DNA of 64,000 nt from Purshia tridentata (GCA_003254885.1 QANT01005941.1:18412-82411); one strand, 5' to 3'; positions 47,778-61,694 are shown, numbered from the stretch's first letter. Numbers and translations: made by a program. The notes: a model not told the origin generated them from the sequence alone.

Positions 47778-50700
47778 ATGAGCGGCGGAGGGGAGACTAG
47801 GGTTTCAATCCCCAACAATGTACAGAGAACGATCCAAGACATCAGAGAGATCACCAAGAAGCAACACAGCGACGATGAAATATACGCCGTGCTCAAGGAG
47901 TGCTCTATGGATCCCAACGAGACCGCTCAAAAGCTCTTATATTTAGGTATACAGACACATATATATGTCAATATCTGTGTCTTTGGATATGTTTGCATTA
48001 GGTTTTTGGTACATGGGTGTTTGTGGTTTGTGTTTTGGGTGGTGAGTTTTGTTGGGTTTTTTTCATTCTGGCCATGTGATCGGTGGGCTCTTCTGAGTTC
48101 TGATTTCTCTTTAATGGGTTCGTTCTACTTGCCGACACAAGCGAAGAGATGATGAGAAAATTGAAAACTTTTTGATCAATACACGAAGAGCAAGAGCGTT
48201 AGTGTAGTTGAAAAGAAGCTTCCTTGGTAAAGCTTCTGTTTGCTTGCTGGGGGGTGGGACTGTGTTTAAAGTTTATTTTTTTCATACTAATTTGAATACT
48301 GAACGATTTGAAACTCCAACCCATGACAGCTAAAAAAATGAATTTTTATCCCTCAACAAAGATTGGTAAACAAATGTATGGGAATCGTAAATGATATTTA
48401 ATGGATGCTGGTTCTCTTTGTTGCTTACGTTTATATGCATGTGCGGGTTTCCAATTTTTGGTTATCATATCATCGGCCTTAGTTGGTTTCTTTCTGATCC
48501 TTGTCTTGAAAAATATTTGTGAAGTGTATATTTTCAATAAGATATCTGTCATAAAATGCACCTTGGTTTTGATGAGACACTTCTTTTAACGGACTCATAT
48601 AGGTCCAATTGAATTTGCTTTCTTATAGTTGAACTTGATTCTGTGATAATAACTTGGTTAATTTGTGATATATTTTTGTTTTACTGGTTTTTCAATTACC
48701 TTGTATGCTTCATAAAATAATTTAATGGTAGCAAGTTACTACATAACTTGTACCTCTGTTTTATGCTTACTACTTTATCTTTAAGTTGTTGTGGTGTTGG
48801 GTACTAAGTGGTTGAAACATATGAGATTCATAATTGGCTTCGTCCAAATGTAACCTTTAGGAATTTGCTCTACATGCCTGAGTCAGATTGATCCTTTTGT
48901 TTTCTCAGTGACTACAGATTTGTTAGTCTGACTCTGCTTGCGTCCTTCCTCATCATTGTCTTGTAGAATTTATCGTGCATATGACCCATGCTAGAATTAA
49001 GGCATACATACCATATCATGTTAGATTAGTGTATTCCTAACTCTCGAAACTAATGAGCATGTTCTTTGGGTTGACAGATACATTTCATGAGGTCAAAAAG
49101 AGACGTGATCGGAGAAAGGAGGTAAATTTCTTATGCTCTTCCATAATCAGAAGGAGGATTTAGGATCTTAATGTTGAATAGGGTGTTAATTAATTGAAAG
49201 GTGCTGTTTCAGCTGTAAAATATGCTGAATTTGGTCTTACAAGCTCAGTGGAGCTAAGTAAATGAAATTGTTTCTCCTCCATGAGCTGTCCTTTACTTAT
49301 ATGTTGCTCGAAATGGAATACTTCTCAGTGGGGGGTGGTATTGATATATACAGACCAGTAACTTGCCAGTGTATTCTAGATGCGACCTTGGATTATGGCT
49401 ACACTAAATTCTTAGGGTTTATCCTGGGTTTTAACATAATTCACTAGGTTATTGGTTACTATTATAAAATCTTTGCAGAACATAGTGTATAACGTGATCA
49501 AATTAAATTCTGAGTCCTGCTTGGGGTTCTAGTACAATATTTATTAGTATCACCTATATCTTCGTTTCACTTGTGTGTCTATGTGAAGCTAGCTATGCTA
49601 GTTTATAATTCGATGCTGGTAATGTTTCAGAACTTGAAAAGTAGAGCATCTGAAGAATCTAGGATGGCACCAGGCACTCAGAGGAGAATGGCGAGAGGTG
49701 GTGGCCAAGGGAATTATTCTAGTATTTCTTCTGGTAAGCTTTCATTCTGTTTAATATAAAATGTCTTGTTAGATCTAGATTTCTGGGATAATAGTTGCAT
49801 GTGTAAATTGTTTAAACTCAAAAGTATAATAATCCTCCACTGGTCCATCTTGCCAAGTTGTTCCTTTGAGGTTACTTTTACTTTTTGAAGGACTATTCAA
49901 ATATCCATAAGTCCCTTCTGTTTAGTGATATCTATAGTGGCATTAAGTGAAAAGAGAGAAAATGAACATAAGAATCTGTAAAGGTCAATGTTGGAAAATT
50001 CTTATACTTGGAATATCATTGTTCGAGGGCAGTATTTGGGGTTATATTAAGAAAATTTTGATTTTGTGACTGCTATGGTTTCACCATGTGAACTGGAAGA
50101 AGGAAGCTCAGTTTGGTGGAAAGTTTTTCAACCCCTTGAAAGAAGCAATGGCTCAAAATTGATGATAGGAGGATTTCATAAATTCTAAAGCATTAAGAAA
50201 ACATATTACTGATTGGCTTGTTTTTTGTTTCCCTTCTTTTTCCATCATGTGTTATTCATTATAAGGCTAGTGCCTATAATAAAAGTTTTGATTGTCACTC
50301 TGCCCTAATGTATGTATTTGCTTTGTACTAGTTAGAAGTTCTGCAGCTTTCAAAAAAAAGCCTTCCTTTTCTTTTTATGCATCAATTGTGCGGGTTACTA
50401 ATTGTTATTGATCTATTGATTTCCACTTTATGTTGATGGATTAATCTTTCTATTGATATAAATTTGCTTCTTGTTTTATAAATGAACCTTTTAGATGGTG
50501 GTGGTGGGAGAAATTCATCTGCTCGGAGGGAAAATGGAACCAATCACGTTGCAGATAAAGGTTCAATGCCCTCTTTCATTCCAACCCTGCAGAAAACAAA
50601 AACCAATGCTGCAGCACCAATCACAAAGTAAATATTTACCAAATTTATTATTTGTAGTTTTGAATCTATGCAGAAGTGTCTTGTGCTGATCTAACTCCAC

Positions 50701-53700
50701 TGCATGCTGGAGAGGAACATGGGTTTCATTTTTCCTTTTAATTTATGATATATTGTTCCTATTTTCAGAACTTCAACTGGCACACCAAATGGGTTCACAA
50801 ACCTATCAAATGGGAGTTCTATTCATGGTTGTGCCCCCAAATCCTCTATGGGTGCTGATAACAATGTTCCTGAAGGAGGTTCGGCTGTTGATGTAAAAAA
50901 TTTGGGGGCTGGAGCACCTCATCCTGCTGTTGTTGTGGCATCTACACCTACCTTTGGCTCAGTGGATCATGGAAAGTCCGGGTTAACATCTGATCAACTC
51001 CCAACTTCTGCAACTTCAGCATCTGCATCTGGTTACCCCTCTGTTTCAGATCCTGCTGTATCAAAACATATTCAAGAAAACAAAAATGTTTCTGGTGATT
51101 CTGTTGACTTGGAGTTGCCCAAGAATGAAAAAACTGCCTCCAAATCTGATAATTCTGTGTGCAAAGAAAAGATTCCACGTGATAATTCAAAGGCAGTTGA
51201 AAAGAATCAGAATATCTTGCCAAAACCACTGTCTTCCTCAACAAATGATGGTTCTTTGGACATCATGCTTTCTAATTTTGATAAACAGACACAGATAGAG
51301 CCTATTGTTCCTTTGAAAGGTATTGTAACATGTTTCAGACTTATTTATTTCGTTAACCTTCTGCTGTCACATTTATCCTATGCATTGAAGGTTATCTGTC
51401 ATTACTTTTATTAGTAGGTATTTAGTATCTTTTGTTGCTATCCTTGTGTGTGTTAGTATCTTTTACTTGGTAGGTGTTTTACTTTGCTTATGTTTCTCCA
51501 GAGGTTGCAACCATCCCTGTTGGAACTACTTCTCAATTGCCACCTGACTCAAGTCTCTCAGATTCAAAACATGTCACTTTTCCAAATCACATCCAAGTCC
51601 CTGAAGCTTTAAAAAATGTATTGACTTTTGGAAGTATTGATGCTACTTTTGGACTGAGAGCAAATTCTGTTAATGGTACTGGTGGTGATAATTTATCTAT
51701 GGTTGCTGTAGAATCTGCTCAGGATACTGATGAAACTGCTAAAGAACCTTCTCCCAGGTTGGCGAATGTTTTCTGTGTATCTAGTGGTGTTAGTTTAATA
51801 TATGAGTTGTTTGTTTTTTGCTTTGTTTCTCGTCAGTTGTCTGCTAAAAAATAAAAGCATAACTTCAAATGAGATATTTATCCAAAATTCAATTAGTGCC
51901 TATGGCCCATAGCATAATCTGCATATTTTTTTCCTACAACAGTACCTTTGTAAACTGTGGTCCGGTTTTCTTGAGAAATTTATCATGCTATATTTTGGTT
52001 GCAGCAATAATGGTGTACTCGCATCTGTGCAAGTAGATTTTTCTGAGAATCAACTGTCTTTACCTAATGCGCTTGAAAAGCCACCACCTTCAGAGGGTAA
52101 TGTCTCCTCAAGTACAGACACAAAAAGTGAACTGCCAAAGCAGGACGTGCAGTTGCCACCTGAAGGTTTGCAGAACCCTTCTGCTCCAAATGCCCAGGGC
52201 TACAATCTTGGTTTCTTGCCACCCATGCTTGGAAGCCAGCTTTTACAAGTGGAAGGACATGATAATCAGGCACATGAAACACCACGCCTTCCGAATTTTG
52301 CTGTAAGCTTTTTAACTATGTTCTATAAGTTATTTATCTATTAAGGTTGTTATTTTGTTTTCTTTTAAATTTTGTAGTGACTATGTTTTCATATATCAAT
52401 TGTTGGCTTTTTCTGTGTTGAGTAAAAGTGTTATCTTTTAACTTTGAATACGATGGAACTTATTCAATCATGTAAAACTTAGTCTTTTTTATTTTGTTTT
52501 TTAAAGTATTCATATTCATACAGCAGTTATATATTTCACAATGGCTTCATAATATTGTTGAAGATATATTATGAAAATATATGGAGCTGTTATTAATGTG
52601 GAGTGAAAAGTATTTGATATCCAAATATGGCAGACAGAATCCTAAATCAACTGTACTCGCCAAGACTAAATTTAAATTTTCAGTGCAAATTACCTGTGAA
52701 TTTTCTTTGGAATTGTGTTTGCAATATTCTTGAGAATGAAACTTTATAACCCTGTTGATATTTTATGCTTCTGATCCATCCATTTCATATTGTAGGGTGG
52801 GAATTCTGCGGCTGTGCCTAGCCCCAACCCAACTCCACCTCTGCCAAGCTCCATACCTGTGTCACCACAGTCAATTCCTGTTTTCAGGCAGACTTATCCC
52901 CCTAATTTCTTCCCATATGGCCACTATCTCTCCCCGTATTATATGCCACCAATGCACCAGTTTTTAGGTCACAATGGCTTTCCTCCACAGCCTTCAGCTG
53001 GGAATGTATTTCTACCACCGCCACCAGCAGCAGCTGCTGCTGGGGTCAAATTTTCTCTTCCGCAATTCAAGGCAGGGACCAATGCTGGAAACCCAACTCA
53101 GTATAGTATTCAATCTGGTGGTTCATTTATCACCACTCCTGTTGGATATGCTCCTGGTTCGACAGTCACGTCTGGAACCTGTGTTGGTAATGAAGATCTT
53201 GGAGCATCTCAATTGAAGGAAAATAATCATATCTACACAACAGGACAGCTGGTTGGTCTTGATGCGTTATGTTTAATTGAAGTTCTAATTCCCTTGCATG
53301 CTAACAGAGCTGAAGATATTAGGGTGTTATCTATGTGGAATATATCCACTCTTGATCAAATAAATAGTTCTTATTACTTCTTTTTCTTCTTATGAAGTTT
53401 ATCCTCTGCTTCACTGGTTAATAGAGTTCCTTTCTGGTTATGTTTTTGCAGACAGACGGTTCAGCTGTATGGATTCATCCTGGACAAGATATATCCAGCT
53501 TGCAGCTCAGTTCCCTCTACAACCTTCCTCAGGGGCAGCGTGTGACTTTCTCGCCTGTGCAGGCTGGTCATGGTGCCATGGCTGGAATGTATCCACCTGG
53601 GCAATCGATGGCCTCTCCAACATTTATGCAACAGTCTCAGGGTGTGACTGGAACTGCTGAAACCCTAGGACCCCCATCTGCTGCTGCGTACCAGCAACCT

Positions 53701-53736
53701 CAACATGCACAGATAAATTGGAACAGTACTTTTTGA
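47778..53736 (+). CDS. GBF-interacting protein 1-like (DUF1296, UBA-like domain)
   Basis: Nine exons join(47778..47946, 49078..49121, 49631..49733, 50495..50627, 50769..51319, 51502..51757, 52005..52302, 52796..53251, 53452..53736), 2295 nt, 764 residues. The N-terminal ~70 residues form the UBA-like DUF1296 domain (IPNNVQRTIQDIREITKKQ, IYAVLKECSMDPNETAQKLL, DTFHEVKKRRDRRKE). The rest is long, disordered, Ser/Pro/Gly-rich, with conserved patches VPEALKNVLTFGSIDATFG and YPPNFFPYGHYLSPYYMPPM, and a C-terminal WIHPGQDISS ... QINWNSTF. Relatives bind bZIP G-box factors and raise their DNA binding, acting as nuclear co-activators or chaperones. The first intron is long (1.13 kb). Plant homologues vary in length, so minor exon differences are possible. 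Confidence 0.88.
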
Positions 53737-54455
53737 TTTGGCCGAATCTTTCCTATAAGGCAAAAACAGACAAACACATCTTCCGAGGATCAAGGTAAGC
53801 TGGGAATCTGACATCTGGCATGTTCTGATTGTAAATATGAAATGCTGCCCAGAAATTTTTCGAATGCCATATTTTGTGATAGAAATATGCGGTGCTGACA
53901 TCTGAAGTTGAAAGAAGATAGGTTTGAGTTTTTCCATGTTCAGCCTTTATTGTCTTGTGTTTTCCCTCATCCATTCTCTAGCCTTTATTTTTTCCAAAAA
54001 GAAAAATCTTTTGGTGGGAAATGAGTATTTAGCTTTTGAAACTTAGTAATTTCTTGAGATGTTATAGGAAAGTAAGAGAATGATAGAGTAGGTGGGATTT
54101 ACCAATTTTTCCTTTCTGATATCTCACCTGTAAATTATGATAGTAACAAATGTTGAATTATACAGTTGTAATTGGTATATGAGAATTGGCATTTTTGTCG
54201 TCTCAATTAACCACCGTCAGATTTGTGTTGGTGAGAATTTGTTCAAAGGATCACCAATGGTTTTCTCATACTAAATACTAGTTTCAAATGGCTAGAGGGA
54301 CCTACTCCCAAAAATGATGTTACAATGGCAACTTTTGTAGGCTCTAAAATAATTAGAGAAAAAGGGAAAGAAAATTTGGTGGCCGATGCTTGGACAACAT
54401 TTGTATCGACACCCAAGAACCAACCAAAATTTAAATAATTTACTGAAGAGACTAA

Positions 54456-54920
54456 TCACTTCAAGGACCGTCGTCGATTCTTAGCCACTCCATACGAAAA
54501 GAGAAGAAAAAAAAGAATAAATTCCATAAAACAAAATAAAACTTTGAAAATTGAAACGAGAAGCAGCCTAACCGGGCACGGAGGAGGCGTTGTCGGAATT
54601 AGGGTTTCTGGTGGGAAATTTGGGTTTGGGTTGAGGAATGCGAATGGGAATGGGAATGGAGGCATTGAAGAGAAGGCAGTCGGAGACTGACTACTGACTG
54701 GAGAAGAAGAGAAAACCTCTTCGAGGGAATGCGACTCGTGAGTCAATGAATAGTGAATAATGGAGGTAGCCGTTAGAGTCAGATTTAGTTTATATTGCAG
54801 AGTGAGGCGGTGAGGCCCATCAAGGCCTCCTTATGTGGGTTGGGGGTTGGTTTTTCTTTATTGGGCCGGGTTGGACTCTACTGATCTATTTCAAACTCGA
54901 TTTGGCCCAGACCTTTAAAT
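54456..54920 (-). other. Orphan promoter plus first-exon candidate
   Basis: 54790-54910 holds several site II motifs (GGCCCATC, TTGGGCCGGG, TTTGGCCCAG). Downstream on the minus strand comes a CT-rich leader and an open frame starting MPPFPFPFAFLNPNPNFPPE (ATG near 54665) or further upstream at 54746 (MTHESHSLEEVF), with a possible donor CCG/GTTAGG near 54571. No continuing exon is visible before the GIP1-like gene ends at about 54000. It could be a non-coding transcript, a very short gene, or the surviving 5' end of a lost gene. Confidence 0.35.
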
Positions 54921-56625
54921 GCAGGGCTTTTGTCTTCTTTAGATGTTGGATGCATTAAATAAATTATCGGGTAGATTAACTGTAGATTATTTAATTAAAT
55001 AGATAATGTTCCACACAAAAAATGAAAAAATAATTGAAATTAATACTCGTTAAATTCTTTAGGTGAGCACTACTCCAAGAATCCCATTCAGAAGATAATT
55101 GGCTTCAAAATTTGCATCAACGTGGCCACATTTTATCATTTTTTTTTTCTGCCACATTATTATCATTAACAATGGGCAATTAGCAATTTGCAATTAGCAG
55201 TTATGTCTCTCTGTATGGAGGGAAATGTTATCTACATTCTCCATTTACATTATTCATTGACCTTTTTATTTATTATTTTTATTCCATAATATATTTTAAA
55301 ATTTAGAACCGTTTATTTTTTAAATAATTATTTGAAGATCATTTTTGTATAAATTCAATTGATTATGTAATTATTACAAGTAAATTAACGGTGAATTAAA
55401 TTATTATAAAAATCGTCTGTTTATTTGATCACAACTCATAACCAAATAATTTTTTATTTGATTATTTTTTATAAAATAATTTAATCTAAAAAATAAATGA
55501 TTCTAATAATAAAATTACACAATAAAAATGAGAATAATAAATAAAAAATAGATTGGAAGAGGTGGATACTGGCCGTATTGAGTGGTTGACCATGTTTCAA
55601 TGCCTGCCTACCCATTACTTGTCAAAGTCATGCGTGTCGTGACATGAATTCCATGTAGGATCCGAGCTGTCTTTATTCACCATCTGATGTTGCACCACGT
55701 ATTGTTTCTTATTTCTTGAGATAATTTAAGTTGACTAAATTCCACGTCATATCCACGTATTTCCAGGTACTCCTACGTTGATGTGCACTCAAACCCCTTA
55801 CCAACCAAAACCCAGCTGTCCAGTAATTATTGGCTAGAAATCAGTGAAGTCGAGAAACATATAACCGATGATATAGATATCGAGGCATTTGATGCTGTGA
55901 GTTTGAGCCCATTGGATTATTGGTTTCTTCTCCTTGTTTTCCCAGATAATTTTTAGTTGAACTTTGAAAGCTCTAACTTTCATGCGCCGCCGGGAAGTCA
56001 CGTAATTATTTTCAGAAAATAATCCAGTGCTTCTCGGAAATATGCAGCAAAGGGAGCAGTTGGAATGAACAACACCATTGGTCAATTTGTGGGTTAGTTA
56101 ACTCCAAGTCTCCAACTATAACTATTTTTCCAAATCCTGTTAGATATTTGCGCATAAATCACATGTACGTGATAATGTGAGTATGTGCACCGATATAGGA
56201 CGGAACACTGATTCGGCAGAAAGGGGTAGGGCCGGCCCACATTTGAGGGTCAAGAATCAAGATTCGTTAATTGGTAGGTGGGTTCACATGCATAATAATA
56301 GATAATACATTATTATTGCTACGGTCCATAAACACCCTACATTATTATGTCAGTTAAAAAACATGAAAAAGTGACACACCATATGGATTTAAACAAAAAG
56401 GTGACACCATTGTTGATGGCACAAATACAACGAATATCAGATGAATGTGCTCCCGCCAAACCAAGATATTTTTGTTTATGTTCAACACGATAACCGAGGA
56501 AGGGCCTTTCCCGAATTCCACGGAGTCCCTAAATTGCAAAATATGAATTTGCACAACGCCTTCTGGTCTAAAAACACAGGACTTTAACTGTTAATTCATG
56601 TGCTTCACGTCATTGCCAACAATGC

Positions 56626-56633
56626 TATAAATA
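56626..56633 (+). promoter_or_regulatory. TATA box of raffinose synthase gene
   Basis: TATAAATA 93 bases before the start codon, which predicts a leader of about 60 bases. Confidence 0.65.
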
Positions 56634-56718
56634 ACCCTCTAGATTATCTGTGATCTTGATCTTCAATTGGGGTTTCCTTGTTTCACACATATTGAGAGTG
56701 TAGTGAGATTAATTAAAG

Positions 56719-59700
56719 ATGACGGTTGGGGCTGGGATATCTGTTGAAGATGGAAATTTGATGGTGTTGGGGAACAAGGTGTTGTCTAATGTCCATGACA
56801 ACATTGTGGTGACTCCAGCCTCTGGTGGTTCATTGGCCAATGGAGCTTTCATTGGGGTCGTGTCGGATCAGAAGGGTAGTCGGCGAGTCTTCCCAATTGG
56901 CAAACTTGAGTAAGTTTCATTTTCATGTCCACTTGTTTGTTTTGATTTGCAATGTGGGTCAGTTTCGTTTTTTGGATTTGTGGGTTATATGGTGATATTG
57001 GTTTTGCGGTGCAGGGGGTTGCGATTTATGTGTGTTTTTCGGTTTAAGTTGTGGTGGATGACACAGAGGATGGGTACTAGTGGCCAAGATGTTCCCTTTG
57101 AGACACAATTTTTGATTGTTGAAACGAAGGATGGGGACCACTTTGGTGATGGAAGCAAAAGTGGAGGGGATCAATCTGCAGTTTATACAGTTTTCTTACC
57201 GATTCTTGAAGGGGACTTCAGGGCTGTTCTTCAAGGGAATGAACGTAATGAGCTTGAAATCTGCCTAGAAAGTGGTAAGTGGTTAGTACAGAGATTTTCA
57301 AAAGAAAATTGAAAAGTACTAATTTTGTTGTTTCGGAGATGATGAAAATTCTGGGTTTTGCAGGAGATCCTGCTGTTGATGGATTTGAGGGCACTCATTT
57401 GGTTTTTGTTGGAGCTGGATCAGACCCATTTGATGTCATCACAAACACTATGAAGTAAGTTTAAAGCTGTTAATAAATTGCATGGACATATTATATACTG
57501 TTTGATTTCTGTTCATGTTCTCAAACTCTCAATGCCCAATTAAAGGTTTTGTTAAATCAAAGGTATAAATTTATCTTCAATATATAAGTTTGTGAGGAAA
57601 AAAGAAATAGCAGTTTCAACTGGAGCCATTTTCAGATTAAACTGTGATTGGCAGTGTCACTCTTTCTTAACAATACTTGTGCGAATTGGTTTATCATTCA
57701 TTGACTTGTATTTTCAATTATACAGGACTGTGGAGAAGCATTTACAGACATTTAGTCATCGTGAGAGGAAGAAGGTGATTTATTTTTTCCCCAAGTTCTT
57801 AAATTGTGGATTAAATATTTTTTCCCCTCCCAAACGAAAATAGTTTATTTTTCATCATTTATAAATATATTATGTTTTATGTTTCAGATGCCAGACATGT
57901 TGAACTGGTTTGGCTGGTGTACATGGGATGCTTTCTACACTGATGTCACTTCAGAAGGCCTGAAGCAAGGATTGGAGAGGTACTGATTTTCTCATTATTG
58001 ACAGTATTTCAAATTCCTGATTTTTGCATTAAACAGATAATAAGAAGTGATTTTTGCAGCCTAGAAAATGGTGGAGTCCCTCCAAAGTTTGTTATTATTG
58101 ACGACGGATGGCAATCAGTTAGTATGGATTCCACTGGTGTTGAATTCATAGCTGATAACACAGCAAAGTGAGCACTGGATCCAGCCATAGTATTCATTTT
58201 AATGTTATTTCACCTTTATGTTGATTGGCTTACAATTTTTGTTGTATTTCTTCTTCTGTTTTGGTTTATCAGCTTTGCAAACAGGTTAACCAATATAAGA
58301 GAGAACCACAAATTTCAGAAAGATGGTAAAGAGGGTCACAGAGTAGAGGATCCAGATTTAGGCCTTCGCCACATTGTTACTGAAATTAAAGAAAAACACA
58401 CTTTGAAGTAAGCTTTTGTTCTTCAAATTTGCAGATTTTTCTTGTGACAAACATTTACTTGATTAGGAATTAATTTTGTTTGTTTTTTAAATTCTCAGGT
58501 ATGCTTATGTGTGGCATGCTATAACTGGGTATTGGGGTGGTGTTAGACCTGGTGTTACTGAAATGGAACACTATGAATCGAAAATGGCCTACCCTATTTC
58601 ATCTCCAGGGGTTGATTCCAATGAGCATTGTGATGCCTTGAAAAGCATTACCACAAATGGGCTTGGCCTTGTGAATCCTGAGAAAGTTTTTAACTTCTAT
58701 GATGAACTCCACTCTTATCTCGCCTCAGCTGGTATTGATGGAGTCAAAGTTGATGTTCAAAACATTCTTGAAACTTTAGGGGCAGGCCATGGTGGAAGGG
58801 TAAAACTTGCAAGGAAATACCATCAGGCATTAGAGGCGTCTATTGCTAGAAACTTCCCTGACAATGGAATTATTTCTTGTATGAGTCACAATACAGATGG
58901 TTTATACAGGTAATAGTCCTTTTCGCATTTATCTGTTACAGTATCACCTTTATTTCTTTACTGTGAAGTCTTAGTAGTAATTATTTGGTATGACCATGAA
59001 TTTGTTAGTTCGAAGCGGACAGCTGTTATAAGGGCATCAGATGATTTCTGGCCTAAAGATCCAGCATCACATACAATCCATATTGCATCAGTTGCTTATA
59101 ACACTGTTTTTCTTGGGGAGTTTATGCAGCCAGATTGGGATATGTTTCATGTAAGAAATCAAACTTTGAGATTAGTTTGAAATTCAACTATAATTCTTTA
59201 GTTGTTGGATTCTTATTTTGGAATTTTTTCTGATGGATAGAGCCTGCACCCTATGGCTGAATATCATGGAGCAGCTCGTGCAGTGGGAGGATGTGCAATC
59301 TATGTTAGGTATGGTCTTTGGTTATGATTCTTATGAATATATGGTCAGTTTCCGGTATAAAAATGATCAATCACAGAAAGTGTTCCATTAATGGGTACCT
59401 GTATGTGATGTAGTGACAAGCCTGGGCACCATGACTTTAATCTTCTGAAGAAGCTTGTACTTCCTGATGGCTCTATCTTGAGGGCCAAACTTCCAGGAAG
59501 ACCAACAAGGGATTGCTTATTTTCTGATCCTTCCCGAGATGGAAAAAGGTTGTTAAATGGATTTTCACAATTGATTCTTTTCATCATTAATTGCTTTTTG
59601 GGTTTTTTTTTCTTCTTATAATGTCCTTTTTCTAATCTAAAAACTTGATATTGCAGTCTTCTAAAGATATGGAACCTGAACGACTTTACTGGAGTTGTGG

Positions 59701-60348
59701 GGGTCTTCAACTGCCAGGGAGCTGGGTGGTGTAAGGTTGGAAAGAAGAACCTCATCCATGAACTAGAGCCGGGCACAATTACTGGTGTTATTAGGGCTAA
59801 AGATGTTGATTATCTGCCCAAGGTTGCAGATGATAAATGGTCTGGGGATGCTGTCATATATTCCCATCTTGGTGGTATGTTTAGCATTTTGATTTGGCTG
59901 TTGCACTCTGCATGTTTTCCTAGTAGACCATAAATATTTAGAGCAACTAATAAAATTCATTGTGCTGTCAATTGCAGGAGAGGTGTTATACCTTCCCAAG
60001 GATGCATCTATGCCAATAACCTTGAGATCCCGGGAATATGAAGTTTTCACAGTAGTTCCCGTTAAGGAATTATCCAATGGTGTAACATTTGCTCCCATAG
60101 GCCTTATCAAGATGTTCAATTCTGGGGGAGCCATAAAAGAATATGAATCTAACAGCAGCACAACAGTTGTCATAAAAGTTCATGGGTGTGGCGTATTTGG
60201 AGCCTATTCATCAGCCTGGCCGAAGAGGATAGCAGTTGACTCGGAGGAAATAGAGTTTGGATATGAAGAAGGATCTGGTTTACTCACCATTGTTTTGAGA
60301 GTGCCAGAGAAAGAATTGCACCTTTGGAACTTAACCATTGAGCTTTAA
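56719..60348 (+). CDS. RFS1: Raffinose synthase / seed imbibition protein (galactinol-sucrose galactosyltransferase, GH36)
   Basis: Thirteen exons join(56719..56909, 57015..57274, 57364..57454, 57726..57774, 57888..57979, 58060..58167, 58273..58407, 58499..58909, 59009..59150, 59241..59308, 59414..59548, 59657..59874, 59978..60348), 2271 nt, 756 residues. Motifs: [17 protein letters not shown] (~203-219), [23 protein letters not shown], nucleophile Asp in GVKVDVQN (~394), acid/base Asp in RASDDFWP (~457-458), and [18 protein letters not shown]. Family members transfer galactose from galactinol to sucrose, or hydrolyse raffinose sugars at alkaline pH; the cytosol is the usual site as no signal peptide is seen. 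The closest type by memory is Arabidopsis RFS1/SIP1. Enzyme activity in this subgroup is debated, so galactosidase is an alternative. All catalytic residues are present. Confidence 0.92.
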
Positions 60349-61694
60349 GGGTTATAAATTATGTGCTGTAGTATTATTAGAGTGTTCTGCTAGGAGCTTC
60401 TTTAGGTATGTAGAAGGAAATGCTGTAATTCATTCAATTGTGTGAGAAATGCAGAATGCCATTGTTCTCTGCATGGCTTGTAGTTGTAGTCACTAAATTG
60501 AGAGATAGATGCAAACTTCCATTGAATCCATTTATTCTCTGCATGTTATCCACATCAAATGGGATTGTTCTACTTGCACTAGCAACAATCAGAAGATCTG
60601 ATTGCACTAGTCACAGACTCAAAAGAGTCATCAAAAGCACACTTTTACAATTGTGTTTAGTGAAACTTCTATCAAACTAGTAGAACATTGATGTAAAAAT
60701 CCAAGACACCTCGTCTCTCCCTCAAGAAGGTGTGCTTGGTTTTTTGCAGAGAAGATTGCAGTTACTCAGTGTCATTTAGAATTACTCATCTAGTTGCTAT
60801 AAATGATATCATTGGTGTTGGGTTAGATTCAAACCAAGGATGTTATTGGAACAATTAATGGAAGAAAACATAAGACTTCCAAAAAAATAATAAATGGAAA
60901 AGAAAAGAGAAAACAGTTGTGGACATCTAAAGATACGGTGTCGTTTACACCCGGCCAAAATAAAACGGTGTCATTTACACATGGACAAAATAAAACGGTG
61001 TCGTTTGCTACTTCAAAGAAGGCAAAGTTTTTTGGACCTCTAAAACCGCTGCTAAACCCACGCCACCAGCCTCTTTTCTCTATTCCTCTCAATGGCCAAA
61101 GCTCCCATCTTCAGGTATCCCTCATCAAGCTCTAATATTCAATTCCCGGATTTTTCTCATCAATCTCTCTGTTCACTCTGTTTCTAGTTTTTATTTTGGC
61201 CATTCACACTACATGCAACTGGGTTAATATCTGATATCTGTGACTTGGGTTTGTCATTTGAATTTCCAATTTCTGTTTGAGCAACTGGGTTAACCTTTCT
61301 GATTTACATTTCAACTGGGTTAATCTCTGTTTGAATTTTGGGCGCTGTCAAAGGTGTTCGCTCTGCATGGGCTTTTAAATTTTTTTTCATTAAGCTTAAT
61401 TTCAACTGGGTTATGGTTTCTGTGAGTATATTGCAAGTATGAACATTCACGTAGCAAATATTGTTTCTTTGCAAGTTCGGAGTTCCCCTTTACCCAAGTA
61501 ATCGAACCGGACATTTATTGTTTGATCCCTCATTACTGATGCTAGTGTTGAAATGGAACATTGACATATGTTAGGTAAGGTTGATTTTATGAATTTATGA
61601 TAACAAGAAAATTACAAATATCACAATAGAAAAGATGAACAATTGGAAGATGTATTATATAAAATGATAAATTGTTTTTTTTCCCTGTTTGTAG
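60349..61694. other. Intergenic region with 30-bp tandem repeat
   Basis: 3' UTR of the raffinose synthase gene, then spacer. 60935-61014 is an exact-period repeat. At 61091 an ATG with a Kozak-like context reads MAKAPIFR and is followed by a possible donor (CAG/GTATCC), but no continuing exon was found. Three phrases AACTGGGTTAA(T/C) near 61220-61320 and TCAACTGGGTTA near 61400 look like old internal duplications. Confidence 0.45.
60935..61014 (+). repeat. 30-bp tandem repeat (ACGGTGTCRTTT units)
   Basis: ACGGTGTCGTTT, ACGGTGTCATTT and ACGGTGTCGTTT start at 60935, 60965 and 60995, separated by ACAC(C/A)-GG-CAAAATAAA. Because 30 is a multiple of three, an open frame (60917-61135) repeats TVSFTxGQNK, but the rest of that frame looks non-coding. 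Confidence 0.75.

Larger units (their letters stand above)
53737..56718. other. Intergenic region: GIP1-like 3' UTR, orphan first-exon candidate, raffinose synthase promoter
   Basis: 53737-54200 is 3' UTR. A candidate minus-strand transcript start lies at 54456-54920. 54950-55560 is very AT-rich. 55560-56700 is the promoter side of the raffinose synthase gene with ACGT cores (for example TTCACGTCAT at 56604-56613) and a TATA box. Confidence 0.55.

Noticed and set aside
50948-51244. Minus-strand frame within GIP1-like exon 5
   Set aside because: Shadow of the plus-strand coding exon, which continues in frame on both sides.
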